Assembly (NCBI GenBank): GCA_964485515.1
Contig: CAZALT010000038.1
Coordinates: 1-23,882 of the forward strand
Direction: 5' to 3'
Origin: CAZALT01 sp964485515
Lineage (GTDB): Bacteria > Actinomycetota > Acidimicrobiia > Acidimicrobiales > Acidimicrobilacustridaceae
Length of the DNA: 23,882 bases
Each line of letters opens with the position of its first letter. Positions within the stretch are counted from its first letter, which is position 1. Position numbers and translations under genes: made by a program. This document shows positions 9,669 through 16,689 of this stretch, in pieces. The notes under the pieces are model-generated. The model was not told the origin of the DNA. It did no database searches and saw nothing but the letters and a program-made list of their open reading frames with translations.

Positions 9669-9732
9669 GTGCGGGATCAGGTCTGTACGGGATCAGGTCT
9701 GTGCGGGATCAGGTCAGTGCGGGGATCGGGGC
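9669..9732. repeat. 16-bp tandem repeat, three good copies and one degenerate
   Basis: The unit GTGCGGGATCAGGTCT occurs at 9669-9684, 9685-9700 (one change) and 9701-9716 (one change), followed by a diverged copy at 9717-9732. The array overlaps the 3' end of the YcnI-like gene, whose stop codon (9714-9716) lies in the third copy. The core matches, in inverse orientation, the repeat at 1-30. Confidence 0.8.
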
Positions 9733-10490
9733 GTGGGGGCGCTGGCGTCCGGGTCGGTCGAGTCGCCGGCCTCGGTGGGTGGGGCCGGGGTACGCGGCCG
9801 ACGGTTCGACAGGTACAGGTACAGCGCGCCGCCGCTCAGGACCGCGACGATGACGATGAACACGACGAGCCCAGTGGTGTTCGACTCGGTGGTCTCAGGT
9901 GTAGCGCCATCAGACAGGGTGGTGGTCGTCACCAGGCCGGTCGGAGCGGCCGAATCGGTCGTCGAGCTGCCCGAGCCCACGCCGGCCGACGGGTCCGCCG
10001 TGGCGTAGGTGGCAGGCAGGGTGATGCTCGGCGCCGGATGATCGGTCTCGTCCTCGTTGCTTGCTTCCGGCGGTCCGTCCCACAGCAGAGACTCGTCACC
10101 GCACTGCTGGATCGTGGGGAACGCGACGACGTCGCCTTGCTCACCGGAGAGCTGCACCGTGGCGATGAACGCCGCCTCCTGGCCGTCGGGCACCGAGCCC
10201 CCGCTCCAGCCGAACTCGGCGTCGGAGATGTCGGTCGTGAACCCCTCGACCGGCTCGAGCGTGATGTCGCTGACGCCCTCGGGGATCTGGATGCGCAGCC
10301 CGGTGGTGGCCAAGCCCTCGCAACCGTGGTGGAACCCGAAGGTGACCTCGGCCAGGCCGCTGTTGGACACCTCGCCGAGCTCGGCCTCGACGTGCGCCCA
10401 TGCCGGAGCGGCCAGCGCCACCAGCCCGACGACGACTGCGGTCACTGCGACGGCGCTCCGTCGGGCCGACTTCTTCACGACGTGGGTCAC
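9714..10490 (-). CDS. YcnI-like (DUF1775) copper-binding membrane-anchored protein
   Basis: This 258-aa protein has a signal peptide ending 'APAWA', so the mature protein begins with H33-V-E, the N-terminal histidine brace seen in YcnI. The DUF1775 domain follows (about 33-160), with 'FHHGCEG' and 'FGWSGGSVPDGQ' (W95, a candidate copper-site tryptophan). A Thr/Ser/Pro-rich linker leads to a C-terminal membrane helix (about 208-230) and a basic 'RRPR'. YcnI proteins bind Cu(II) outside the membrane and pair with CopCD/YcnJ, which is encoded just upstream. GTG at 10490 is chosen for its AGGAGG Shine-Dalgarno. The family is clear; whether it stores or delivers copper is not known. Confidence 0.88.
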   Translation of the reverse strand: MTHVVKKSARRSAVAVTAVVVGLVALAAPAWAHVEAELGEVSNSGLAEVTFGFHHGCEGLATTGLRIQIPEGVSDITLEPVEGFTTDISDAEFGWSGGSVPDGQEAAFIATVQLSGEQGDVVAFPTIQQCGDESLLWDGPPEASNEDETDHPAPSITLPATYATADPSAGVGSGSSTTDSAAPTGLVTTTTLSDGATPETTESNTTGLVVFIVIVAVLSGGALYLYLSNRRPRTPAPPTEAGDSTDPDASAPTPRSPH

Positions 10491-10562
10491 GGAAGGTTCC
10501 TCCTGGTGGCAGGCACCGGGTCGATGGGTGAGCTCGAAGGGGTTCCGAGCTCGGGTGCGCCG

Positions 10563-12389
10563 TCATCGGTCAGCGATCGGCACCGAGAAGACCGTACGGG
10601 AAGATTCGAAGTCCGACACGCGACCCACGAGGGTGATCTCCCAGGTCCCGGCGACGGGGATCCGGGCGTCCTCGGCGAGGAAGTGACCGGGACCGCCCTT
10701 GATGACGTCGACGTCGAGCGGGCCGATGCCCTTCTCGTCGAGCAGCATCGAGACCTCGAGCGATCGGGGCGAGTCCACCGGCCGCCCGGCCTCGTCGGAG
10801 TACTGGATGTGCAGCGAGTTGCGCCCCGTCTGCGCGGGAAGCACGACGAGGTTCACGAGCAGGTCGTCCTGCGTGATCGTGAGGTTCACGATCGGTTGGT
10901 CGATGGTGGTCCGGGCGGGCGTGACGCTGACGAGCACGCTGGTGAAGGCGAAGGCGACGACGAGCAGGGCTCCCTCGACGCCGACGATCCGGCTGAGACG
11001 CGCCCAGGAGCGGACCTCGTCGGGCGCCTGGTCGGATCGGGCGGGTCCCGAGGCCGGGTCGGACGAGGAGGCAGCCGCGGATGGGCCCGGTCCCGCCGCG
11101 CTCGCCGCGATGCCGGCCCGGGCCACGTCGCGCACGAGGCGGACCCGGTTGAACGACGCCAGCGTGAGCACCACGACGACGACAGCCATCTTGGCCGCCA
11201 CCAGTCGCCCGTAGTCGGTGGACACCAGGGAATCGATCGAGCCGACCTCCTGCCAGGTGAGCACGAGACCGGCGACGACGAGCGCCACCGCGGTCCACGC
11301 TGCGACCGTGGAGAACCGAACCACGACTTCCGCCGTCGAGAGCGCGAGCCCGCTCTCGTCGGGCCGATCGGCCGCCTCGCGTCCTCGTCCACCTCGGCGC
11401 GCCTGCCGGCGTCCGACCAGGGTGATGGCCAGGGCGACGAGGCCACCGAACCACACGGAGCCAGCCGCGACGTGGACGAAGATCGAGGCTTGGGCCACCA
11501 CGGCGTTGGGTGCCTGCCGGGCGTGACCCCAGAAGATGAACGAGAAGGCGACGGCGAGCAGACCGTAGAACGCCAGGCTCTGCGCGACGATCTGGCGGGA
11601 GACGTTGACCGCGGCGAACACGGCAGCGAGGCCGATGAACGTGAGCGCGGCCTGCCAGCCGAGCCCGTCGGCCAGGGTCGTCGTGAGCGTGGAGGGATCG
11701 AGGACCGAGCCCAAGCCATCGCTGGTCGACACCGCGGCCTGGAAGACGATCCACGCGGCGGTCCCGATCGCGCCGACGCCGACCGCGATCCGGGTGAGCC
11801 GATCGAGACGACGCCGGTCGTCGCGCTGGTCGTGGACGAAGGCCACGAACACGGCGAGCCCCGCGGCGAGCAGGGCCCCCAGGTAGGTGACGAACCGGGC
11901 GATGGCGCTCGCCGCTTCGAGACCGGCCGACGTGGTCGCGGCGAGGTCGCGCACGGTGTCGTCGATGGTGGTGCCATCGCCGATGCCGAACACGATGGCC
12001 CCGCTGATGGGATGCCCGTCGTCGGAGACCGCCCGGTAGTTCGCGACGTAGGTGCCGTCGGCGAGGTCGGCCGGAACGGTGGTGGAGAGGAGCTCGCCTC
12101 CCGCGCTGAGCGTCCCCTGGCCGTCGCTCACGACCTCGCCGTCGGAGTTCAGCACCGTGAGGCCGCCGAGTGCGATCGACACGCCCTCGTTGAACTGGAT
12201 CTGGACGGTCTCGGGGGACTGCGGGAGCACCTGCCCGTCGGTGGGGTTCGTCGACACCACGACGGCGTGGGCGCTCGCTGGGGAGGCGAGGGCCAGGAGC
12301 ACGCTGACGACGCAGACGACGATGGCGATGGTTGCGGCCAGCGCGGCAGGGGCGCGGGATCGTCCGCCGGTTCGTGGGTGCGGATGCAT
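10563..12389 (-). CDS. CopC-CopD fusion (YcnJ-like) copper uptake/resistance protein
   Basis: This 608-aa protein joins a periplasmic-type CopC domain to a polytopic CopD membrane domain. A signal helix ends at 'ASPASA', leaving H41 as mature N-terminus. H41, D124 and H126 ('DDGHPISG') match the CopC Cu(II) ligands. About eight membrane helices follow from residue 160 to about 470, including 'HVAAGSVWFGGL', characteristic of CopD. A C-terminal extracytoplasmic beta domain of about 120 residues, as in YcnJ, ends the protein. ATG at 12389 lies 8 nt after the hisN-type stop codon, so the two are co-transcribed. The frame is open far upstream, but that part overlaps hisN. Confidence 0.9.
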   Translation of the reverse strand: MHPHPRTGGRSRAPAALAATIAIVVCVVSVLLALASPASAHAVVVSTNPTDGQVLPQSPETVQIQFNEGVSIALGGLTVLNSDGEVVSDGQGTLSAGGELLSTTVPADLADGTYVANYRAVSDDGHPISGAIVFGIGDGTTIDDTVRDLAATTSAGLEAASAIARFVTYLGALLAAGLAVFVAFVHDQRDDRRRLDRLTRIAVGVGAIGTAAWIVFQAAVSTSDGLGSVLDPSTLTTTLADGLGWQAALTFIGLAAVFAAVNVSRQIVAQSLAFYGLLAVAFSFIFWGHARQAPNAVVAQASIFVHVAAGSVWFGGLVALAITLVGRRQARRGGRGREAADRPDESGLALSTAEVVVRFSTVAAWTAVALVVAGLVLTWQEVGSIDSLVSTDYGRLVAAKMAVVVVVLTLASFNRVRLVRDVARAGIAASAAGPGPSAAASSSDPASGPARSDQAPDEVRSWARLSRIVGVEGALLVVAFAFTSVLVSVTPARTTIDQPIVNLTITQDDLLVNLVVLPAQTGRNSLHIQYSDEAGRPVDSPRSLEVSMLLDEKGIGPLDVDVIKGGPGHFLAEDARIPVAGTWEITLVGRVSDFESSRTVFSVPIADR

Positions 12390-12397
12390 CGGCGTGC

Positions 12398-13201
12398 TCA
12401 GACTGACCCGAACAGCGCCCGGACCTGGTCGTGGACGTGACCGTTGGTCGCGACGGCGGAGGGGATGGCGTTGGGATCGAGGACGACGCCCTCGTCGCCG
12501 TCGAGCTGCGAGTACCGGCCACCCGCTTCGCGGATGATGACCGGGAGCGGGCCGAGGTCCCACAGCGCGAGTGCGGGATCGACCATCGCCTCGATGCGCC
12601 CCGTGGCGACCAGGGCGTAGCCGTAGCCGTCGCCCCACGTCCGCATGATGCCGACCCCGTCGCGCACCGCCGTGAAGGCCTCGGCGGTCCATGCCGAGAA
12701 CCCGGAGGTGCACAGGGCGCCGGTGGCGATGTCGGGATGGTCGTTGACCGCTGCCGGCCCGGTGCGGGTGTGGCAGCCGAGTCCTCGCCCGGCCCACACC
12801 GTCTCGCCGAGCGCGGGGAGGTTGATCACGCCGATGGCCGGTCCGTGCTGGTCGTAGACCGCCAGGAGGTTGCTGTACAGCGGCACGCCGTGGGTGAAGG
12901 CCTTTGTGCCGTCGATGGGATCGATGATCCACGTGCGACCGGAGGTGCCGGCAGAGTCGGGTTCCTCCTCGCCGATGATCGCATCGTCGGGGAAGCGATC
13001 GCCGATGCGCTCGCGCAGGTAGCGTTCGGCCGCCTTGTCCGCCTCGGTCACCGGCGTCCCGTCGGCTTTCTCCTCGACGTCGAGACCGGCCGTGTCGAAC
13101 CACCGAAGCGTCAGGTCGCCGGTGGCTTGCACCAGCTCCACGACCTGGCTCAGCAGGTCGGGATCGACCGGCGGTGCGTCGGTGGGGTTGGCGGAGTCCA
13201 T
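12398..13201 (-). CDS. hisN: Inositol monophosphatase-family protein, probable histidinol-phosphatase
   Basis: This 267-aa protein is an Mg-dependent phosphatase of the IMPase superfamily. Metal-site motifs are visible: E78 in 'IIGEEEP', D94 and D97 in 'IIDPIDGTKAF', and D215 in 'LALWDLGP'. The phrase 'RTWGDGYGYALVATGR' is closer to actinobacterial HisN (histidinol-phosphate phosphatase, histidine biosynthesis) than to generic inositol phosphatases, so HisN is the preferred call, though substrate is inferred. ATG at 13201 fits the family length; the frame continues far upstream but overlaps the divergent alcohol dehydrogenase. CopC-CopD follows after 8 nt, an odd pairing of functions. Confidence 0.82.
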   Translation of the reverse strand: MDSANPTDAPPVDPDLLSQVVELVQATGDLTLRWFDTAGLDVEEKADGTPVTEADKAAERYLRERIGDRFPDDAIIGEEEPDSAGTSGRTWIIDPIDGTKAFTHGVPLYSNLLAVYDQHGPAIGVINLPALGETVWAGRGLGCHTRTGPAAVNDHPDIATGALCTSGFSAWTAEAFTAVRDGVGIMRTWGDGYGYALVATGRIEAMVDPALALWDLGPLPVIIREAGGRYSQLDGDEGVVLDPNAIPSAVATNGHVHDQVRALFGSV

Positions 13202-13309
13202 GGCGGCATTGTGGCAGTCCGATGGAGGGAGCGGCGGACGGCCTCGGGGGTCTCTTGCCGTGTGCACCGCTTGTCGCCGCGTCGACGGCGATGAGTACGC
13301 TCGGCGGCC
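13202..13309. promoter_or_regulatory. Divergent promoter region between hisN and the alcohol dehydrogenase
   Basis: The 108-bp spacer must drive both genes. On the plus strand TACGCT (13296-13301) stands 8 nt before the ATG at 13310 with TTGTCG 19 bp upstream and no Shine-Dalgarno, suggesting a leaderless transcript. On the minus strand a weak CACAAT lies 6 nt before the hisN ATG. Confidence 0.4.
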
Positions 13310-14089
13310 ATGCGTGCCGCACTGCTCACCGAACAGGGTCAGCCCCTCGTCCTCGTCGACGACATCGACATCGAACCGCCCCGCACCGGCGAGGTCCAGG
13401 TGCGGATCCACCACTGCGGTGTGTGCCGCTCCGACCTCACGGTCGTCGACGCCAAGGTTCCCCATGGTGTGCCGGCGGTGCTCGGTCACGAGGCCGCCGG
13501 GGTCGTCGAGGAGGTGGGTCCCGGTGTCACCGACCTGAAGCCGGGCGATCGCGTCGTCCTCAGCCCCTGCCCGCCGTGCGGCAGGTGCTACTACTGCCAG
13601 CGGGGCGAGTTCAGCATCTGCGTGAACTCGATGGCGCTGATGACCAGCACGTTCCTCGACGGCTCGACCCGACTGAGCCGCGGCGACGAGGTCGTCTACC
13701 GGGGTCTCGCCCTCGGCGCGTTCGCTGAGCTGGTGACGGTCGACGTCAACGGAGCCATCAAGGTGGGCGACGACGTGCCCCTCGAGGTGGCCTGCGTCCT
13801 CGGCTGCGCCGTGCAGACCGGTGTGGGTGCCGTGATCAACACGGCCAAGGTCGAACCGGGCGCCACGGTCCTCATCACCGGTGCTGGCGGCATCGGCCTG
13901 TCGATCGTCCAAGGTGCGGTGCTCGCCGGNNNNNNNNNNNNNNNNNNNNNNNNNNNNNNNNNNNNNNNNNNNNNNNNNNNNNNNNNNNNNNNNNNNNNNN
14001 NNNNNNNNNNNNNNNNNNNNNNNNNNNNNAACGAGGCGTTCGACGACATGCGCGCCGCCAAGGGCATCCGCACGGTGTTGAGCGTCTGA
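13310..14089 (+). CDS. Zinc-dependent alcohol dehydrogenase (MDR family), interrupted by an assembly gap
   Basis: Residues 1-206 form the N-terminal part of a medium-chain dehydrogenase. The catalytic zinc site is C39 ('HHCGVCRSD') with H60-E61 ('GHEAAG'). The structural zinc site is C90, C93, C96 and C104. The NAD-binding loop begins at 'ITGAGGIGLS'. A run of 100 N (13930-14029) cuts the coenzyme domain, and the last 19 residues 'NEAFDDMRAAKGIRTVLSV' match the usual family C-terminus. The visible protein is about 100 residues shorter than the usual 350-370, so the real gap is probably near 400 bp rather than 100. Frame across the gap cannot be checked. Substrate is unknown. Confidence 0.88.
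   Translation: MRAALLTEQGQPLVLVDDIDIEPPRTGEVQVRIHHCGVCRSDLTVVDAKVPHGVPAVLGHEAAGVVEEVGPGVTDLKPGDRVVLSPCPPCGRCYYCQRGEFSICVNSMALMTSTFLDGSTRLSRGDEVVYRGLALGAFAELVTVDVNGAIKVGDDVPLEVACVLGCAVQTGVGAVINTAKVEPGATVLITGAGGIGLSIVQGAVLAXXXXXXXXXXXXXXXXXXXXXXXXXXXXXXXXXXNEAFDDMRAAKGIRTVLSV
13930..14029. other. Assembly gap (100 N)
   Basis: Exactly 100 N is a conventional scaffold placeholder. It removes the middle of the alcohol dehydrogenase coenzyme domain. Confidence 0.99.
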
Positions 14090-14159
14090 CCAAAGGTCGA
14101 CACCGCAGCGTCGAACGGCTCACCGATCGGAGGGGGCGCTCTGCTCTCCGTCAGGCCTC

Positions 14160-14178
14160 GGCGAGGCGGGAGCTCGCC
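14160..14178. terminator. Possible bidirectional terminator between convergent genes
   Basis: GGCGAG (14160-14165) pairs with CTCGCC (14173-14178) around a 7-nt loop, in the 108-bp space between the stop codons of the alcohol dehydrogenase and the SDR. No T-run is present, so support is weak. Confidence 0.3.
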
Positions 14179-14197
14179 TGAGTGGCGGGGAGCTCCT

Positions 14198-14998
14198 TCA
14201 GGCTTCGGGTTCGAGGTCGGCGATGCCGAGGTCGAAGTTCGGCACGGAGATGCCGCCGTCGACCTCGAGGATCTTGCCGGTGATGTAGCTGCCGGCCGGC
14301 GAGGCCAGGTAGAGGACGGCGAGCGCGACGTCTTCGGGTTCGCCGAGTCGCTTGAGCGGCGTGACGTCGATCATCTTCTGCTTGAGCTCGTCCATCGTCA
14401 GGACGACCTCAAGCGCCGAGGTGGCCGTCGCGCCGACGGCGACGGCGTTGACCCGGATGCGCGGCGACAGGTCGTCGGCGAGGAGCCGGGTGAGGTGGGT
14501 GAGCGCAGCCTTGGCGGTGCCGTAGGCGGCGTAGCCCCGGCCGCTCAGACGCCCGATGGCCGACGAGATGTTCACCACCGCGGCACCGTCGGACTCGAGC
14601 AGGTGGGGCACGGCCTTCTGCGTCAGCGCGTAGGCCGTGGTCACGTTGAAGTGGAACGCCTTCTCGAAGGAGCGCTCCGAGGTGCTCAGGAACGGACGGG
14701 GCTCGGAGCCCCCGGCGTTGTTCACGACGATGTCGAGACGACCGAGCTCGGAGATCGCCGCGTCGACCACCTGATCGAGGTTGGCGGTCTCGCTCACATC
14801 GGTGGCGACCACCACGGCGCGGCGGCCGAGGGCGCGGATGTCGTCCGCCACGAGATCGAGCTGCTCGCGGGTGCGAGCGACGAGGACGACATCCGCGCCC
14901 TGCTCAGCGAGGGCGAGGGCACTGGCGCGGCCGATGCCTCGGCCCGCGCCGGTGACGATCGCCACCCGGTCGGTGATGCGAAAGCGGTCGAGGAGCAC
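14198..14998 (-). CDS. Short-chain dehydrogenase/reductase (classical SDR)
   Basis: This 266-aa protein has all classical SDR marks: the cofactor loop 'TGAGRGIG' (16-23), D67 in 'ATDVS', 'NNAG' (93-96), N118, and the catalytic S146, Y159 and K163 ('YGTAK'). 'GGISVP' near the end also fits. It most resembles broad groups annotated as glucose or 7-alpha-hydroxysteroid dehydrogenase, so substrate cannot be assigned. The tail of about 15 residues after the core is slightly longer than usual. The start is the GTG at 14998, preceded by TAGGGT 6 nt upstream and no Shine-Dalgarno, suggesting leaderless expression. It converges on the alcohol dehydrogenase. Confidence 0.92.
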   Translation of the reverse strand: MLLDRFRITDRVAIVTGAGRGIGRASALALAEQGADVVLVARTREQLDLVADDIRALGRRAVVVATDVSETANLDQVVDAAISELGRLDIVVNNAGGSEPRPFLSTSERSFEKAFHFNVTTAYALTQKAVPHLLESDGAAVVNISSAIGRLSGRGYAAYGTAKAALTHLTRLLADDLSPRIRVNAVAVGATATSALEVVLTMDELKQKMIDVTPLKRLGEPEDVALAVLYLASPAGSYITGKILEVDGGISVPNFDLGIADLEPEA

Positions 14999-15004
14999 AG
15001 GCGG

Positions 15005-15010
15005 ACCCTA
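15005..15010 (-). promoter_or_regulatory. -10-like box TAGGGT for the leaderless SDR gene
   Basis: Read on the minus strand, TAGGGT is 6 nt from the GTG start at 14998 and no ribosome binding site intervenes. Confidence 0.4.
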
Positions 15011-15073
15011 GCTTGGTGCCGCACGACCGAGGCCGCTCACGAACGGTTGTTCGTCTACCGCACGAACTATTCC

Positions 15074-15102
15074 TTTTCATGAGGGTGCGGGGTGTCTAAG
15101 GT
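15074..15102 (+). promoter_or_regulatory. Candidate promoter of the M15 peptidase gene
   Basis: TTTTCA (15074-15079), a 17-bp spacer and TAAGGT (15097-15102) give a plausible housekeeping promoter, with a leader of about 70 nt before the ATG at 15181. Confidence 0.4.
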
Positions 15103-15156
15103 GTCCCCCGCTGCGGGGGGAGTACGGGGTCGGTCCGTCGGCGCGCGTCGGGACGT

Positions 15157-15172
15157 CTCACCAACCGGTGAG
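15157..15172 (+). other. Hairpin overlapping the Shine-Dalgarno of the M15 peptidase gene
   Basis: CTCACC-AACC-GGTGAG is a perfect 6-bp stem with a 4-nt loop. Its 3' arm runs into the Shine-Dalgarno GAGGAGGG (15169-15176), so folding would partly hide the ribosome site. Confidence 0.4.
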
Positions 15173-15180
15173 GAGGGTCC

Positions 15181-16512
15181 ATGCTGCGCTCACGCACGAC
15201 GCTGGCGAAGCTCCTCGCGGGCGCCCTTCTCGTCGGGGTCCTGGCTCCCGGCGCCGGTCCGGGATTCGCCGTCCTCCCGGCATCTGCTGCGTCGTCCACG
15301 CCGAGCGTGTTCCAAGACGCAGCCGCCGAACGGGCCGAGGTCCGGGCCCGCAAGGCCGATGCCGCCGGTGAGGTCGACACGATGTCGGCGGATCAGGCTG
15401 AGATCGACGCCGCGCTCGCCGACATCAAGGCGAACGTCAAGGGACAGGAATCCCTGGTCACCAACGCGCAGAAGGCGTGGGAAGACGCCGATCGGCGGGC
15501 GATCGAGTCGGAGCGACGGGCGGTGGAGCGTGCCGCCGAGGTCACCGAGCTCGAAGCGCTGCTGGCCACTGCGGCGGTGAACTCCTACGTCAGCCCGCCG
15601 GGGCAGGACTTCATGGATCGGTTCCGGGCGAGCACGGCCACCGAATACGCCCAGAAGCAGGCGCTGCTCGGTGTGCAGGCCAGTCGGACCGGCGACGTGA
15701 TCGATCAGCTCCGCTCGGCGAAGTACGCGCTCGAGCGCGAGCAGGACGCCGCGGAGCGGGCGCGGGCCGACGCCGTGCGGGAGCGTGACGAGGCCCTGGC
15801 GCAGATCGAGCAGCTCAAGGCGGCGCAGGTCCAGCAGGAGCAGTTCGCATCGGGGTTGCGCGAGCGCCTGAACGCCAAGCTGGCCGAGGTCGCCGCCCTG
15901 GAGTCGTTCGACCAGGAGCTCGCCGCGCAGGTCCGTGCCGAGCAGGAAGCACTCGTGGCTCAGGTCCAGTCGCTGCCACCGGCCCCGAGTCCCCCGGTCG
16001 ATGACGCGTCGCCCCCTGCACCCGGCCCCGAGCAACCGGTGCCCGACCCGGGTCCAGGCCCGGGCACGCCAGCACCACCGTCACCGTCACCGTCACCGTC
16101 ACCGCCGTCGGTTCCCGTCCCGGAGGTGCCCCGTCCGGGCACCACGTGGGTGCGGGGGATCCAGGTCGCGTCCAGCATCGCTCCGCAGGTCGAGAGCCTC
16201 CTGGCCGCGGCAGCCGCTGACGGGCTTCTGCTCACGGGCTGGGGCTTCCGTAGCGCGGACGAGCAGATCGCGCTGCGCCGTCAGAACTGCGGGACGACCA
16301 ACTGGGCCATCTACTACATGGACCCATCGCAGTGCTCGCCGCCCACGGCGATCCCCGGCTCGTCGAACCACGAACGGGGCCTGGCCATCGACTTCCGGAA
16401 CTGCTCCACCCGGAGCACGGCATGCTTCACGTGGCTGGCCGCCAACGCGGGAAGGTACGGCTTCTACAACCTCCCCTCGGAGCCCTGGCACTGGTCGACG
16501 ACAGGAAGATAG
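15181..16512 (+). CDS. Secreted coiled-coil protein with M15 (VanY-type) D-Ala-D-Ala carboxypeptidase domain
   Basis: This 443-aa protein has a signal peptide (1-37, ending 'LPASAAS'), a long charged coiled coil (about 45-260), a Pro/Ser-rich linker (about 263-320) and a C-terminal M15 domain. The zinc site is H397 and D404 in 'SNHERGLAIDF' and H437 in 'EPWHW', with E434 as the likely catalytic base. Such enzymes trim peptidoglycan peptides outside the cell; the coiled coil recalls the EnvC/RipC-type hydrolases that dock on FtsEX, though no ftsEX is nearby. ATG at 15181 follows a strong Shine-Dalgarno. The gene ends two bases before an assembly gap, but its C-terminus looks natural. Confidence 0.9.
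   Translation: MLRSRTTLAKLLAGALLVGVLAPGAGPGFAVLPASAASSTPSVFQDAAAERAEVRARKADAAGEVDTMSADQAEIDAALADIKANVKGQESLVTNAQKAWEDADRRAIESERRAVERAAEVTELEALLATAAVNSYVSPPGQDFMDRFRASTATEYAQKQALLGVQASRTGDVIDQLRSAKYALEREQDAAERARADAVRERDEALAQIEQLKAAQVQQEQFASGLRERLNAKLAEVAALESFDQELAAQVRAEQEALVAQVQSLPPAPSPPVDDASPPAPGPEQPVPDPGPGPGTPAPPSPSPSPSPPSVPVPEVPRPGTTWVRGIQVASSIAPQVESLLAAAAADGLLLTGWGFRSADEQIALRRQNCGTTNWAIYYMDPSQCSPPTAIPGSSNHERGLAIDFRNCSTRSTACFTWLAANAGRYGFYNLPSEPWHWSTTGR
16077..16104. repeat. 6-bp tandem repeat in the peptidase linker
   Basis: About four copies of CCGTCA encode the alternating Ser-Pro linker between the coiled coil and the peptidase domain. Length variation here would change linker length without breaking the frame. 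Confidence 0.7.
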
Positions 16513-16514
16513 GT

Positions 16515-16614
16515 NNNNNNNNNNNNNNNNNNNNNNNNNNNNNNNNNNNNNNNNNNNNNNNNNNNNNNNNNNNNNNNNNNNNNNNNNNNNNNNNNNNNNN
16601 NNNNNNNNNNNNNN
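16515..16614. other. Assembly gap (100 N)
   Basis: This is a second conventional 100-N placeholder. It lies between the M15 peptidase and the glycosyltransferase, so a gene could be missing here. Confidence 0.99.
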
Positions 16615-16689
16615 TCCTGTGCGCGGGCGTCGGTTGTCACCGCAGCAGGCACAGGCGAGAGCAGCGAGCTCCCTGGCCACGAAAACCCC

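Noticed and set aside
9105..12440. A 1111-codon plus-strand open frame opposite YcnI and CopC-CopD
   Set aside because: It is Arg/Gly/Asp-rich with no recognisable domain, and it is the antisense shadow of genes with clear motifs. High GC content removes stop codons from such frames.
12390..13322. Very long N-terminal extension of the CopC-CopD frame
   Set aside because: The extra part overlaps the hisN-type gene in another frame and is Arg/His-rich. The signal peptide begins at the ATG at 12389.
15060..15180. A ydaO (c-di-AMP) riboswitch before the wall-peptidase gene
   Set aside because: Such riboswitches do precede actinobacterial wall hydrolases, but the leader after the likely promoter is only about 70 nt and lacks the conserved core.
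16077..16104. Possible CRISPR-like or regulatory short repeat
   Set aside because: It is an in-frame Ser-Pro codon repeat with no spacers.
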